Below are positions 54,502 to 63,800 of a stretch of DNA of 64,000 nt, piece after piece; the first letter of the stretch is position 1; every line of letters starts with the position of its first letter. Origin of the DNA: G963674685 sp964591275. Its GTDB lineage: Bacteria; Lernaellota; Lernaellaia; JACKCT01. The DNA lies in NCBI GenBank assembly GCA_964591275.1, contig CAZQAE010000015.1, forward strand, positions 12,221 to 76,220, given 5' to 3'. A program made the position numbers and the translations under genes. The notes under the pieces were generated by a model. It was not told where the DNA came from. It searched no databases and worked only from the letters and a program-made list of their open reading frames with translations.

Positions 54502-55674
54502 TTAAAGCTTGCCCAGCGCCTTTTTCAGCGCAGCGATGTCCGGTTTCGAGTTGATGTCGTGGACTTCGATGTATCGAATGATGCCTCCCTTGTCTATCAG
54601 GAGAACCGCCCTTTCCGTCATCCCTGATGAGCGCAGGACTCCGTAGGATTTCGCCACCTTGCCGTGGGGATGGAAATCCGAGGCCACTGGAAACCAGAGC
54701 GCGCCCATGGTCCCGGTCCAGGAATACAGCGATGGGATGTTGTCCACTGAGAGACCGATCAGCATGGTTTCCGATTTATCAAAAATCGGTTTGTTGTCGT
54801 TGTACTCTGGCCATTGCTCGCTGCACACCGGCGTCCACGCGGCCGGAACGAACGAGAGAACCACGTTCTTTTTGTTCCTGAAATCGCTCAAGCGGATCGT
54901 TTCCCCTTCCACGGTGGGCAACGAAAAGTCCGGCGCCTTATCTCCAACTTTGACCGCCAGCTTAGAATCCGTAGGCTCCATGACCTTCATGGAATAGATC
55001 ATTTTCTGTGGAACTTGTTCTGAGGCAGTTGCGCTTTTTGTCGGTGTTGGTTTGGGCACAGGCCCTACAGGGCTTTTGATGCCTTTTACGCTAAGCGCTT
55101 CGTTCAAGTAATAACGCAAGGCATTGGCGTCATAAACACCGACCAGTTTGGCTTCTCCAATGAAGATGGTTGGCGTGGCGGTCAATCCAAGGTCGATGGC
55201 GTCGTAGAAATTCTTTTTCAGGATATCGCGATGGGCATAATTTTCGAGGTTGCTTGTGACGAGGGCTTCATCCAGACCAAGCGTTTTTCCGTAGCCGATG
55301 AGGTCCTCTTTGGCCAGTTTGCTCTGGTTCTTAAACAGCAGCGAGAAAGCTTCCCAGAATTTTCCCCGTTCGTGGGCGGTCAGCGCCAGTTCCGCACTCG
55401 GCAAGGCATAGGCGTGCCCGGGGCCGGGAACGTTGATGGCAACAAGGCGAACCGTCCCCTTGTATTCCTGAACGACATCGAAAAGTACGGGCGCGGTTTT
55501 TCCACAATACCCGCACTGGAAATCATAATAAAGACTGACGGTTACCGGCGCGTCGTCCGGTCCATATGTCGGTGAGGCGGCTTTCTCAAATGCGGCTGCG
55601 GACAGTGGCAAAGTCAGTGCGAACAAGAGAAGCCCGGTCAAATATCTGCGTGTTAATACAAGCACGTTTGTCAT
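54502..55674 (-). CDS. secreted DsbA-like/peroxiredoxin fusion
   Basis: A 390-residue exported protein (signal peptide LLLFALTLPLSAAA). Residues ~35-195 are a DsbA/thioredoxin_4 domain with active site DFQCGYCGK and the cis-Pro loop TATPTIFIG. A Pro/Thr linker leads to an AhpC/TSA peroxiredoxin (about 240-390): VGDKAPDFSLPTVEG, VPAAWTPVCSEQ with the peroxidatic Cys, and GMTERAVLLIDKGG. No obvious resolving Cys is seen in the Prx half, so the CGYC domain may reduce it directly. It offers peroxide detoxification in the periplasm. Confidence 0.88.
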   Translation of the reverse strand: MTNVLVLTRRYLTGLLLFALTLPLSAAAFEKAASPTYGPDDAPVTVSLYYDFQCGYCGKTAPVLFDVVQEYKGTVRLVAINVPGPGHAYALPSAELALTAHERGKFWEAFSLLFKNQSKLAKEDLIGYGKTLGLDEALVTSNLENYAHRDILKKNFYDAIDLGLTATPTIFIGEAKLVGVYDANALRYYLNEALSVKGIKSPVGPVPKPTPTKSATASEQVPQKMIYSMKVMEPTDSKLAVKVGDKAPDFSLPTVEGETIRLSDFRNKKNVVLSFVPAAWTPVCSEQWPEYNDNKPIFDKSETMLIGLSVDNIPSLYSWTGTMGALWFPVASDFHPHGKVAKSYGVLRSSGMTERAVLLIDKGGIIRYIEVHDINSKPDIAALKKALGKL

Positions 55675-55778
55675 GATCGATCCCCTTCACAATGTGTCTG
55701 TTCCGCCCGCGTTGCACAGCCAAATCGGCTGGTTCATTATTTATCTGATTTGCGCCCCACAGCTTTTCGTCTTTGGTC

Positions 55779-56153
55779 CTAGGCTTTCCAAAGTCCATGC
55801 AGGTTGCAATAAGCGCGACCATATGCCTTGTCGGCATCAACCATGAATATTGCCTCAGGCGCCTGGCCGGGATCAAGATATTGGCGATATACTTTATCAC
55901 CGGCAAGCAATTCGATCCACTCTATATAGTGCTTGTCTTCCATGGGGTGCGCCACGCTGCCCACCGCCACTTTGTATCCGCCGTCAACCTTTTCAACCAC
56001 GGGCACGTGTTTTTCCTTTGCGGCGTCCGTCGTGTTTTCTACGCTGAGCTTCATCGGCTTATTGCAGCAGACCAGTTGTCCCTTGCCGCCGTGAAGAACC
56101 TCAACGATGTTGCCGCATATTTCGCACTTATAGACTTGTGTTCTTTCAGCCAT
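55779..56153 (-). CDS. desulfoferrodoxin (2Fe superoxide reductase)
   Basis: A 124-residue protein. The Dx domain has YKCEICGNIVEVLHGGKGQLVCC with all four Cys. The superoxide-reductase domain has the catalytic-site ligands in KHVPVV (His and Glu/Lys region), GSVAHPMEDKHYIEWIEL and AYCNLHGLWK. It reduces superoxide to hydrogen peroxide with electrons from rubredoxin, giving no O2, as suits an anaerobe. ACAGGAG precedes the ATG. Confidence 0.94.
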   Translation of the reverse strand: MAERTQVYKCEICGNIVEVLHGGKGQLVCCNKPMKLSVENTTDAAKEKHVPVVEKVDGGYKVAVGSVAHPMEDKHYIEWIELLAGDKVYRQYLDPGQAPEAIFMVDADKAYGRAYCNLHGLWKA

Positions 56154-56234
56154 TTTACTATCTCCTGTTAGTGATGACAGTTTCCCCTCACTCGGTCGAT
56201 CCTGGAGTTATGGTGATTGCGTCACAATGAACAT

Positions 56235-56378
56235 TCAGCCTTCTTTTTTTTCGTTATGGAGTCTGATGGCGCGCTGCGTTCTTTTCTCAAGGCCGTGAGG
56301 GGCGATGCGACCGCAAAAACCGAGTCCCTTTACCGGCTCACACATGGCATAACACCATTTGGAACTGCTCTTGGTCAT
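56235..56378 (-). CDS. small Cys-containing conserved-looking protein
   Basis: ATG 56378 behind GGGGGTG is preferred over a longer frame to 56447. The 47-residue product contains WCYAMCEPVKGLGFCGRIAPHG, followed by a helical KRTQRAIRLHNEKK. The compact CEP...GFCGRIAPH segment is reminiscent of short proteins I have seen in anaerobic Deltaproteobacteria, but I cannot name the family. Three cysteines and one histidine may bind metal. Confidence 0.5.
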   Translation of the reverse strand: MTKSSSKWCYAMCEPVKGLGFCGRIAPHGLEKRTQRAIRLHNEKKEG

Positions 56379-56514
56379 GGGGCACCCCCGTCTCACGTAC
56401 TCAGAAAGACGCTTTCTTTTCTCAGTGGCGCGTTTTGTAATTTGCATCGCCGTTTCTTTATTTTAACATTTTTTTATCTTAGGCGCTATCGCTTTAAGTC
56501 GCTCAGGTCCCGCA

Positions 56515-57012
56515 TTACTCCACGAACTTGAATTTTTCTTTCGGCGCCTGACATACCGGACACCGATCCGGAGGCTCGCCGTCCGTGATGTACCCGCAAA
56601 CCGCGCAGACATGATATTTCGACTCCCGGTCCGCCATCATGTCGCTAATTGCCTTTTGATATAGCGCCGCGTGAAACTCCTCGACGTCTCTTGCCTGAGA
56701 GAAGGCCATGAGTGCGGCCTTTTCGCCCTCTTCCTCGGCTTCGCGAATCAGATCAGGGTAGGCTTGGTCCAAGGCATAAGTTTCCGTGGAAAAGGCGCGT
56801 TCAAGATTTGCCTCCGTGTTTTTAACGATTCCACGCAACTTCAGCATCTTGAGACTGTGCACTGCTTCGGCCTCGGCCATAGCGCGAAAAAGGCTGGCGA
56901 TCTGGGGAAGCTCTTCTTTTTCCGCAACCTTGGCGTAAGCGAGGTTGCGGAAGTATGCTTCTGATTCGCCCTGAAAAGCCTTTTTCAGATTCGACGTCGT
57001 TTTCTCACCCAT
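56515..57012 (-). CDS. rubrerythrin
   Basis: A 165-residue protein with an erythrin four-helix domain (KAFQGESEAYFRNLAYAKVAE, MAEAEAVHSLKMLK, EEFHAALYQKA) and a C-terminal rubredoxin-like knuckle (YHVCAVCGYITDGEPPDRCPVCQAPKEKF; two CxxC pairs). It reduces hydrogen peroxide at the diiron site with electrons passed through the FeCys4 site. GGGAGGGG precedes the ATG. Confidence 0.93.
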   Translation of the reverse strand: MGEKTTSNLKKAFQGESEAYFRNLAYAKVAEKEELPQIASLFRAMAEAEAVHSLKMLKLRGIVKNTEANLERAFSTETYALDQAYPDLIREAEEEGEKAALMAFSQARDVEEFHAALYQKAISDMMADRESKYHVCAVCGYITDGEPPDRCPVCQAPKEKFKFVE

Positions 57013-57036
57013 GTTCCCCTCCCTTAATTTAATCGA

Positions 57037-57609
57037 TTACCAGTTTTCGCCGAGCAGCTCAAAATGGTCTTGCGGGTGGTCGCACGCGGGGCACTTGCCA
57101 AGGGCTTCGGTCCCTTCGTGCAAATATCCACAATTGCGGCAACGCCAGACAACCTTCTCTGTGCGCTTGAAAACACGACCCGCCTCAATGTTTGCTTTGA
57201 GCTCGTTGTAGCGCTTCTCGTGTTGTTTTTCCGCGACGGCAATCGAGTCGAAAACAACGGCGATGTCATTAAAGCCTTCTTCGCGCGCCGTTTTGGCGAA
57301 ACCCGGATACATTTCAGTCCACTCGTAGTTTTCTCCGGCTGCGCTGTCGGCCAAATTTTCCACGGTGCCGGCAACCACTCCCGCCGGGAAAGAGCCGGTG
57401 ATTTCCACTTCACCGCCCTCCATTAATTTGAAGAGCCGCTTGGCGTGCTCTTTTTCCTGGTTTGCCGTCTCCTCAAAGATGGCGGAAATCTGTACAAATC
57501 CATCCTTCTTGGCTTTTGACGCGAAATAGTTGTATCGATTGCGCGCCTGGGATTCTCCGGCAAACGCCGCCATCAGATTCTTCTCGGTCTTGCTGCCTTT
57601 CAAACTCAT
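57037..57609 (-). CDS. rubrerythrin
   Basis: A 190-residue classical rubrerythrin of standard length. NLMAAFAGESQARNRYNYFASKA, FEETANQEKEHAKRLFKLM and VAEKQHEKRYNEL provide the diiron glutamates and histidine; VVWRCRNCGYLHEGTEALGKCPACDHPQDHF is the rubredoxin tail. It is the second gene after the sigma-54 promoter and a paralogue of the gene 25 bases downstream. Confidence 0.95.
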   Translation of the reverse strand: MSLKGSKTEKNLMAAFAGESQARNRYNYFASKAKKDGFVQISAIFEETANQEKEHAKRLFKLMEGGEVEITGSFPAGVVAGTVENLADSAAGENYEWTEMYPGFAKTAREEGFNDIAVVFDSIAVAEKQHEKRYNELKANIEAGRVFKRTEKVVWRCRNCGYLHEGTEALGKCPACDHPQDHFELLGENW

Positions 57610-57630
57610 GATTCAGTCCTTTCCTTAAAT

Positions 57631-57867
57631 TCAGTTTATATTTTCGGTCCATTTGCCGCCCTGTTTATGCTTCTCACATTCTTCCTCAGCCTGCTTGCGT
57701 AGCCTGTAAGCCGCGTCGCGAAGAATGCCATAAAGAATGCCGCAGGAATCGTCCAGACGATCTCGGTCGCCTTCGTCGGCAAGCGCGAGCATTTCCTTGG
57801 TCATGCGAATTGTCCGAAGGAGATTCTCATTTGCATGAGCCTGGTCTTTTCCGTCGTTGCCCTTCAT
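57631..57867 (-). CDS. small helical protein, first gene of the redox operon
   Basis: A 78-residue charged helical protein (RTIRMTKEMLALADEGDRDRLDDSCGILYGILRDAAYRLRKQAEEECEKH). GAAGGAG precedes ATG 57867. It is the promoter-proximal gene, 46 bases after the sigma-54 -12 box. The central Cys and C-terminal Cys could be redox-active. Small proteins with this DEGDxDRxDDxCGxLYGxxRDxAY pattern accompany rubrerythrins in some sulfate reducers as far as I recall. Function unknown. Confidence 0.7.
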   Translation of the reverse strand: MKGNDGKDQAHANENLLRTIRMTKEMLALADEGDRDRLDDSCGILYGILRDAAYRLRKQAEEECEKHKQGGKWTENIN

Positions 57868-57912
57868 CGAATCTCCTTCGCAGCCAGTTTAATTTCTTCT
57901 GCTTCAGTCATA

Positions 57913-57928
57913 AGCAAGGCCTGTGCCA
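57913..57928 (-). promoter_or_regulatory. sigma-54 (-24/-12) promoter of the oxygen-defence operon
   Basis: Read on the minus strand: TGGCAC-A-GGCC-TTGC-T. This is a perfect match to the consensus TGGCACR-N4-TTGCW. The start codon of the first operon gene is 46 bases downstream of the last promoter base. A sigma-54 activator gene and clustered inverted repeats lie just upstream. Confidence 0.88.
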
Positions 57929-58016
57929 AGTGTTGAATGACAAGCATATTCTTTAAATAATACAATGGCTTATAAAATATTTCAGACCGGAGAATCAGTC
58001 GATAAGAAAGAAATAG

Positions 58017-58161
58017 TGTCTCAAATATCACTAGAAATGGATTGGAGACGAGACAAACGATACACAGCGAGTTCGCCAGGAGAGAAGTTGTCTTTATTAT
58101 CAGTTACATATGAAAAACGTGCAAATATGTCTCACACGAGACATGTGTCTCGAAATGTCTC
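58017..58161. promoter_or_regulatory. TGTCTC/GAGACA activator-binding repeats (UAS)
   Basis: Six copies of TGTCTC or its complement lie upstream of the sigma-54 promoter: 58017-58022, 58050-58055, 58128-58133, 58138-58143, 58146-58151 and 58156-58161. Two pairs form palindromes: TGTCTC-acac-GAGACA (58128-58143) and GAGACA-tg-TGTCTC (58138-58151). They lie about 90-235 bases from the promoter, the usual range for enhancer-type activators. The short plus-strand frame here (57965-58204) is not convincing as a gene. Confidence 0.75.
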
Positions 58162-58171
58162 GATTACGGTG

Positions 58172-60001
58172 TTATTCAGAGAAAATGTCAGGATGCTCTT
58201 TTAAAAAACGATACAGCGTTGCTCGCCCGACGCCCAGAATTTTCGCCGCTTGAAGTTTATTTCCCCTCGTTTTCTCCAATGCGTCCAGTAGCGAGTCTCT
58301 GTTGAGCTTCTTTTTTCTAAACTCGCGCCGGCCTGGGAGCAAGGGCCGCTCCTCACCCTGCCTGAGTTCTGGAGTCTTTAAGCGGATTTCCGGCGGCAGG
58401 TGCTCTGGAAGTATCTGCCCATGCGTGCAATGGATCGAAGCGAATTGCAGAGCATTTTTCAGCTCTCGGATATTGCCGGGCCAATCATAGCGCAATAACA
58501 GGTTCATGGCCTCAGCTGAAATTCCGAGGCGCTTTCCATCCGCATCCCTGTTTATTTCTTCGAGAAGATAATTTACGAGCAAAGCCAAGCCGTCAGGGCG
58601 CTCGCGAAGCGGCGGCAAACATATAGGCACCACGCATAGTCGATAATACAGGTCATCACGAAAGCGCCCTTTTGCGATCATTTGTTTCAGGTCGCGGTTT
58701 GTGGCGCTGAGGATTCGTACATCGACCTTTATCGGTTTTTCGCCCCCGACACGCTCGAAGCTTTGCTCCTGGAGAACGCGAAGTAATTTCACCTGGAAAC
58801 TCGCGGGCAACTCGCCCACCTCATCCAGAAAGAGCGTGCCGCCGTCGGCAAGTTCAAAACGTCCTTTTTTTTCCCGAATCGCGCCGGTAAATGCACCGCG
58901 AACGTGTCCGAACAACTCGCTTTCCAAAATATTTTCGGGCAAGGCGCCGCAGTTGACCGGCACGAAGGGACCTGCGAAACGGCGGCTTTCCGCGTGAATC
59001 GCCCTGGCGACAAGCTCTTTGCCGACTCCGCTTTCCCCGGATATTAATATTGGATAGGCCGAAGGCGCCACTGTTTTTATCGTGTCGAAGACTTTTCGCA
59101 TGTCATTGGAAACGCCGATCATGCCGTGAAATTCCTGCTCCGCTCCTATGGCCAGCTTAAGATTCATTATTTCGCTCATGTCGCGAAGGATTGCCAGAAC
59201 GCCGGTTGGAACCCCCTGCTTTACGACGAAAGGCGCCGAACTCATTTTCAGCCTTTTATCAATACCTTTTGTATCCGTGATGACGACTTCGTACTGCTGC
59301 TTTTGGGTCGATGCCGATGGGCTGTCTTTGAACCGGCACTGCGCGCCGCATATTCCACTGGGCGGGAAAATGTCGTGGCAGTCTCGACCGCAAACCTCGG
59401 TCCGAGAAAGGCCGGTGATCTGTTCGGCTTTTCTGTTGAATAAAAAGATGTTGCGCAAGTCGTCGTGCGCGATCAGACCGTCATCCATCAGATCGGCCAG
59501 GTGATTGAAGCGACGGCGCTGTTCTTTCATGGCACCATAGTATTCATGATCGAGCAATATCCTGATGCGCTTTTCCATCTCGTCTCGCACCTTGCGATAA
59601 GCCGCGAGACTGTGAGGATCATCCTTGTGCTCATCCGATAATTCGCCAAGAGTCCAATGGATTTGAATCGCAGCGCTGGCAAAGGCGTCATCGAGTGAAG
59701 GCCTATTCAATTCATTGAGAGTTTCGGATTCCGGCAAAGGTGTTTTGCGTTTTTGAACCTCGTTGCGCAGTGTGACGACCATATCGAAATTTAGCTGCCG
59801 CAGATCGCCGGCGGCCGTTATTTCCGAATCGGAAATGTCGATTCCGATCTCACGCATGACCTCGATCGCTGCGGGGTGGGCATGAGCAGCGCGCACGCCC
59901 GCGCCAACGGCTATTTCCTCGCCTTGAAAAAGAGCGTTAAAAACAGCCTCGGCCATTCGGGCAAGGCTCGCGTCACTTCTGCATAAAAAGAGGATCTTCA
60001 T
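58172..60001 (-). CDS. sigma-54 activator with degenerate LMW-phosphatase/ArsC-like and Cys4 PAS input domains
   Basis: A 609-residue regulator. Residues 1-~150 look like a low-molecular-weight phosphatase/arsenate reductase (FLCRSDASLARMAEA): Cys7 is kept, but the second Cys is Ser12 and the catalytic Arg is Leu13, so it is probably a sensor and not an enzyme. A PAS domain (about 165-280) carries Cys204, 208, 218 and 222. The AAA+ domain has Walker A GESGVGKE (322-329) and the sigma-54-contact loop GAFTGA (369-374). A Fis-type helix-turn-helix ends it. Its position just upstream of the sigma-54 promoter and the repeats makes it the likely activator of the redox operon. Confidence 0.92.
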   Translation of the reverse strand: MKILFLCRSDASLARMAEAVFNALFQGEEIAVGAGVRAAHAHPAAIEVMREIGIDISDSEITAAGDLRQLNFDMVVTLRNEVQKRKTPLPESETLNELNRPSLDDAFASAAIQIHWTLGELSDEHKDDPHSLAAYRKVRDEMEKRIRILLDHEYYGAMKEQRRRFNHLADLMDDGLIAHDDLRNIFLFNRKAEQITGLSRTEVCGRDCHDIFPPSGICGAQCRFKDSPSASTQKQQYEVVITDTKGIDKRLKMSSAPFVVKQGVPTGVLAILRDMSEIMNLKLAIGAEQEFHGMIGVSNDMRKVFDTIKTVAPSAYPILISGESGVGKELVARAIHAESRRFAGPFVPVNCGALPENILESELFGHVRGAFTGAIREKKGRFELADGGTLFLDEVGELPASFQVKLLRVLQEQSFERVGGEKPIKVDVRILSATNRDLKQMIAKGRFRDDLYYRLCVVPICLPPLRERPDGLALLVNYLLEEINRDADGKRLGISAEAMNLLLRYDWPGNIRELKNALQFASIHCTHGQILPEHLPPEIRLKTPELRQGEERPLLPGRREFRKKKLNRDSLLDALEKTRGNKLQAAKILGVGRATLYRFLKEHPDIFSE

Positions 60002-60040
60002 TTCAATCTCCGAGGATCAATGTCGAAGCAGTGTATCATA

Positions 60041-60127
60041 GTGTCTCATTTAATACACATTGAAAGACACTCCCAATGCCCCACGCAGGAATTTCGTGGC
60101 GAAAACCGGGATCACCCAAGCTGTCTC
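60041..60127. promoter_or_regulatory. TGTCTC repeats upstream of the activator gene
   Basis: GTGTCT (60041-60046) and AGACAC (60065-60070) form an 18-base-spaced inverted repeat, and another TGTCTC stands at 60122-60127. They use the same half-site as the UAS before the operon. This suggests that the activator also binds before its own gene. No -24/-12 element is visible here. Confidence 0.5.
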
Positions 60128-60236
60128 AAGAGGTGAAAAAAAATCTATTTCTTTATTATTTCATACAGTTTTGGGATATCACACTTGCGTGGACCAGGAG
60201 CGCTAGTGCACATGCCATCGAATATTGCCCACGGGT

Positions 60237-60887
60237 TCAATCGTTGCCCAGCATGTGGTGATCAATGGCATACTTGGTCAGATCTGCGATGCCCCCCAGG
60301 TCAAGTTTTTTCATAATCCGTTTGCGGTATGCCTTAACGGTGTGGGTTTTGACTTTCATTCTTTTCGCCACAACCTTGCTGTTGCAACCCAAAGCAATCA
60401 GTCGCAGGACTTCCTTTTCCTGCAGTGTCAGCATGGCCGGTTTGCGCATCTCCCTGCTTTTCAGAGATCGAACGTAATCATCAATAACATCGCCGGAAAT
60501 CAGAGGGCTCAGATATCCTTTCCCTCCGACGACGGCCTTGATTGCCACAATAAGTTCGTCCGACGCGGCGTTTTTCGGCAAGTATCCCTTGGCGCCGGCA
60601 TTGAGCATCTCGGAAACGAAAATTTTTTCAGAATAAATGGACAAGGCGATGATGCGGGCTTGAGGCTGTGCGGCGCAAATAGCCTTTGTAGCTTCAATTC
60701 CGTCCATGTCAGACATGCCGATGTCCATGACAATGATGTCGGGTTGGAGCTTTTCGGCTTGCTGGACAGCTTCGCGACCGCTGCCGGCCTCGCCGACGAC
60801 TTCCATGCTTTTCTGACGATCTATCAGAAGCTTCAGGCCGTCGCGAAATATTTGATGATCGTCCATCAGGAGTACTTTGGTGCTCAT
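60237..60887 (-). CDS. NarL/LuxR-family response regulator
   Basis: A 216-residue protein: REC domain (VLLMDDHQIFRDG; phosphoacceptor Asp in IIVMDIGMSDMDG) and a LuxR-type HTH (LTLQEKEVLRLIALGCNSKVVAKRMKVKTHTVKAYR). Its ATG overlaps the stop of the histidine kinase, so the two are a pair. It lies directly upstream of the redox activator in the same direction, but target genes cannot be read from the sequence. Confidence 0.93.
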   Translation of the reverse strand: MSTKVLLMDDHQIFRDGLKLLIDRQKSMEVVGEAGSGREAVQQAEKLQPDIIVMDIGMSDMDGIEATKAICAAQPQARIIALSIYSEKIFVSEMLNAGAKGYLPKNAASDELIVAIKAVVGGKGYLSPLISGDVIDDYVRSLKSREMRKPAMLTLQEKEVLRLIALGCNSKVVAKRMKVKTHTVKAYRKRIMKKLDLGGIADLTKYAIDHHMLGND

Positions 60888-63800
60888 TTCCGACCTCGTT
60901 TTTTTGTCGCCCGCAAATTGAGCGGCAACTCGATGATTACATTTGTTCCAACTCGGGCTTTGGATTGAATCGTCAATCGCCCACCGACATTGTTAAGTTG
61001 CTCATTAATGCTGAAAATTCCGAATCCCTGATTTCCGTTGGGATGCGCTATAATATCGTTTATTCCTTCGCACCCCACGCCGTCATCGTCCACTTCGATT
61101 TTCATGCTTTTTTTCAATCTTTTGAATACGACGACGACATTGTTCGCCTTGGCATGTTTGACCACGTTCATCAACAGTTCTCGAACGGACCTGTACAACA
61201 GTTCCTCTTGACTTCGTTCCAGTTTATTGCGCTCACCGCTGGCCTTGCATGTCGTATTGATGTTGAAGTCCGAACTCATTTTATCGAGGTATTGCGCAAT
61301 GGCTTTTTCAAATCCCAACTCATACAGAATCGGTGGGGTCAACTCATAAGTCAGCGTCCTGGCGCTTTTGTAGGCCATCTCTAAAACTTCTTTCACATTC
61401 CGCAGGCTTCCTTTTCTTTCCGTCGGCGACTTCGCATTCTCCAAAATACCCACTTGTATTTTAGCCGTAGCCAGCAACTGACAGATCCCGTCGTGAAGTT
61501 TCGTGGCGATTCTCTTGCGCTCACGCGTTTCCGTTGACACCAGTTTAAACGCCAGAGATTGCAGGCGCGACTGATAATCCATTAGCTTGGTCTCGGCAAT
61601 CTTCTTTTCGGAAATGTCGATATGCGTCCCCACCATTCTCGTCGGATTTCCGTCGTCGTCGTGTTCGACGGCCATTCCTCTTCCGAGAATCCACTTCCAC
61701 TTCCTGGTCTTTGTTCGCATCCTGAACTCGATGGAAAACATCTTGTTTTTTTGTGGAATGTGACGCTTGATCGTTTTTTCGACTTCAGCCCTGTCAGCGG
61801 AATGTATAAGACCCATCCAGGATTCGAAAGACTGAGCCAGATCGCCAGGATCGTATTCCAGCATGGAAAAAAAGCGCGGACCGAAATACATCTTCCGTGT
61901 TATCAGGTTCCAATCCCACACACCTTCATTGACGGCCACCATGGCCAATTGAAGCCGTGTTTCACTTTCGCGCAATGCCTGCTCGGCTTTCTTTTTGTCG
62001 GTGACATCCCGGCAAGTCGCCAGAAGGGCGTCCCGTCCTCTATAAGTGAGCATTCCGGCATCCAGGTCGATGTTGATTAGGGAACCGTCACGACGTAGGG
62101 CGACAAGATGGAAAATACCCATTTCCCTTTCGCCGCCGATGTAGCGCTCATACAACTCCAAAATCTTCTCGTAATCTTTCTCATGAATGTAGCGCAGGAA
62201 TTCCGTACCCTTCAATTCACTCATGGGATAATCCAACATCTCCGAAAGGCCCGGATTGCCGTAAACAATATTTCCGTCCTGAATGATCACGATGGCGTCG
62301 CTGGAAGTTTCCACAACGGTTTGATACTGCTTCTCGGTCTCCAGTAGTTTTTTCCTAACGGCTTCCTCTTCCGTAAGATCCTGTCCAAATATGGCCAACT
62401 TGCTTACGACGCCCACGTCGTCGAAGACTGGATAAATAGAAACATAAAAATGCCTGCCTTCGCGAAAGTTGTCGAAGTATTCGGGCATGCGCGTTTCGAT
62501 GACCTTTCGCATATGGACTGAGAAAATGTCGGAAAGATCGCTCGGCAACAGATCATGGATGTTTTTCATGAAGAGGTCATTGGCGCTCACGCCGAAAGAT
62601 TCAGCCATCTTTTCATTGTTCGCCAGTATCTTCCCTTCAACATCCACAAGGGAAGCGATATCCTTCGTGGCGTTGAAAAGCGCCTTCATCTCGCTGGCGC
62701 TTTTTCGCGCAGCTTCGCGGGTTCTTTTTTGCTCAGTGATGTCGTGAAATATTGCCTGCGTGCCGATAACTTTTCCGTTGACGTTTCTCTTGGGCGCGGC
62801 GTTGACAACAATGTTTCTCCGGGAGTCGTCGCATCGAATGATTTTCAGGTCATATCGGCTGTCTATGCCTTTGAGTCGAAGATTGGTCTGCTCACCGACA
62901 ATAATCCGATGCTTCGAATCCAGAAATTTATCCAGACTTTTTCCGAGCATCTCATCTATGGAACACCCGAAAATTTTGGCGCCGGCCGGGTTGATAAAAA
63001 CAAATTTCTCGTCAAGATTGACAATACCTATGCCCTCGGAAATATCTTCAACTAAGAGTTGATATCTCTTTTCACTGTCTTCCAGAATCTTCGCGTTGAG
63101 CATTTGCTCCGTGACATCGCGCCCGTAGGCCGCAATTTTGACGACTTTTCCCTCCTCCTTGAGAACAGGATAATAAATACTCTCGAAATGGCGTCCTTCC
63201 CTTGTGTCTCGGAAGGTCCTGGGAAGACCTGACTGAATTACGTCCTTGACCATAAGCATGCGATTATCCGCAAGAGGTCCGCTAATAAAATCCCGAAGGT
63301 ATTTACCTGTGGCTTCTTCCGGCGTCACATTAAAGCGTTTGGCAAAGCTCTCATTGACCGCTGACAATTTTCCGTCAACATCCATAAGAGTTGCGATATC
63401 CGTCGTCGCATTGATAAGCGCTTCAAGCTCGTTGCGGCTTTCCCGTAGTTCATGTTCGGCATTGTGCCGTTCCGTAATATCCTCCGTATATATGATGAGC
63501 AAATCGGGAGGAACAAATGTATAGGTTACATGCAAAAAACTGTCGCGCCCTGTCGACGCAAATCGATAGGCATGCTCTTTTCGCATGGCTTTTCGCTGAT
63601 CGTAACATTCGCGCATATAGCTGAGAATATCCGGCTGCTTTCCGTACATCTCCCGGGCAGTCTTTCCGACGAAATCCGGAATTTTCCCTTTGGTAATTTC
63701 CATGCCGGCGTCGTTGTAACTTATTAAAATAAAATCATCTCCAATACGCCGCCAGACATACGCGGGGATGGGCAATTTATTAAACTGTGTTCTGAGCCTT

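Noticed and set aside
55586..55906. 106-codon frame between the DsbA-Prx and superoxide reductase genes
   Set aside because: It overlaps both genes, has no ribosome site and has random composition.
57965..58204. A 79-codon plus-strand frame overlapping the activator's 3' end
   Set aside because: It runs through the TGTCTC repeats, has no ribosome site, and has odd composition. The stretch is better explained as the enhancer region.
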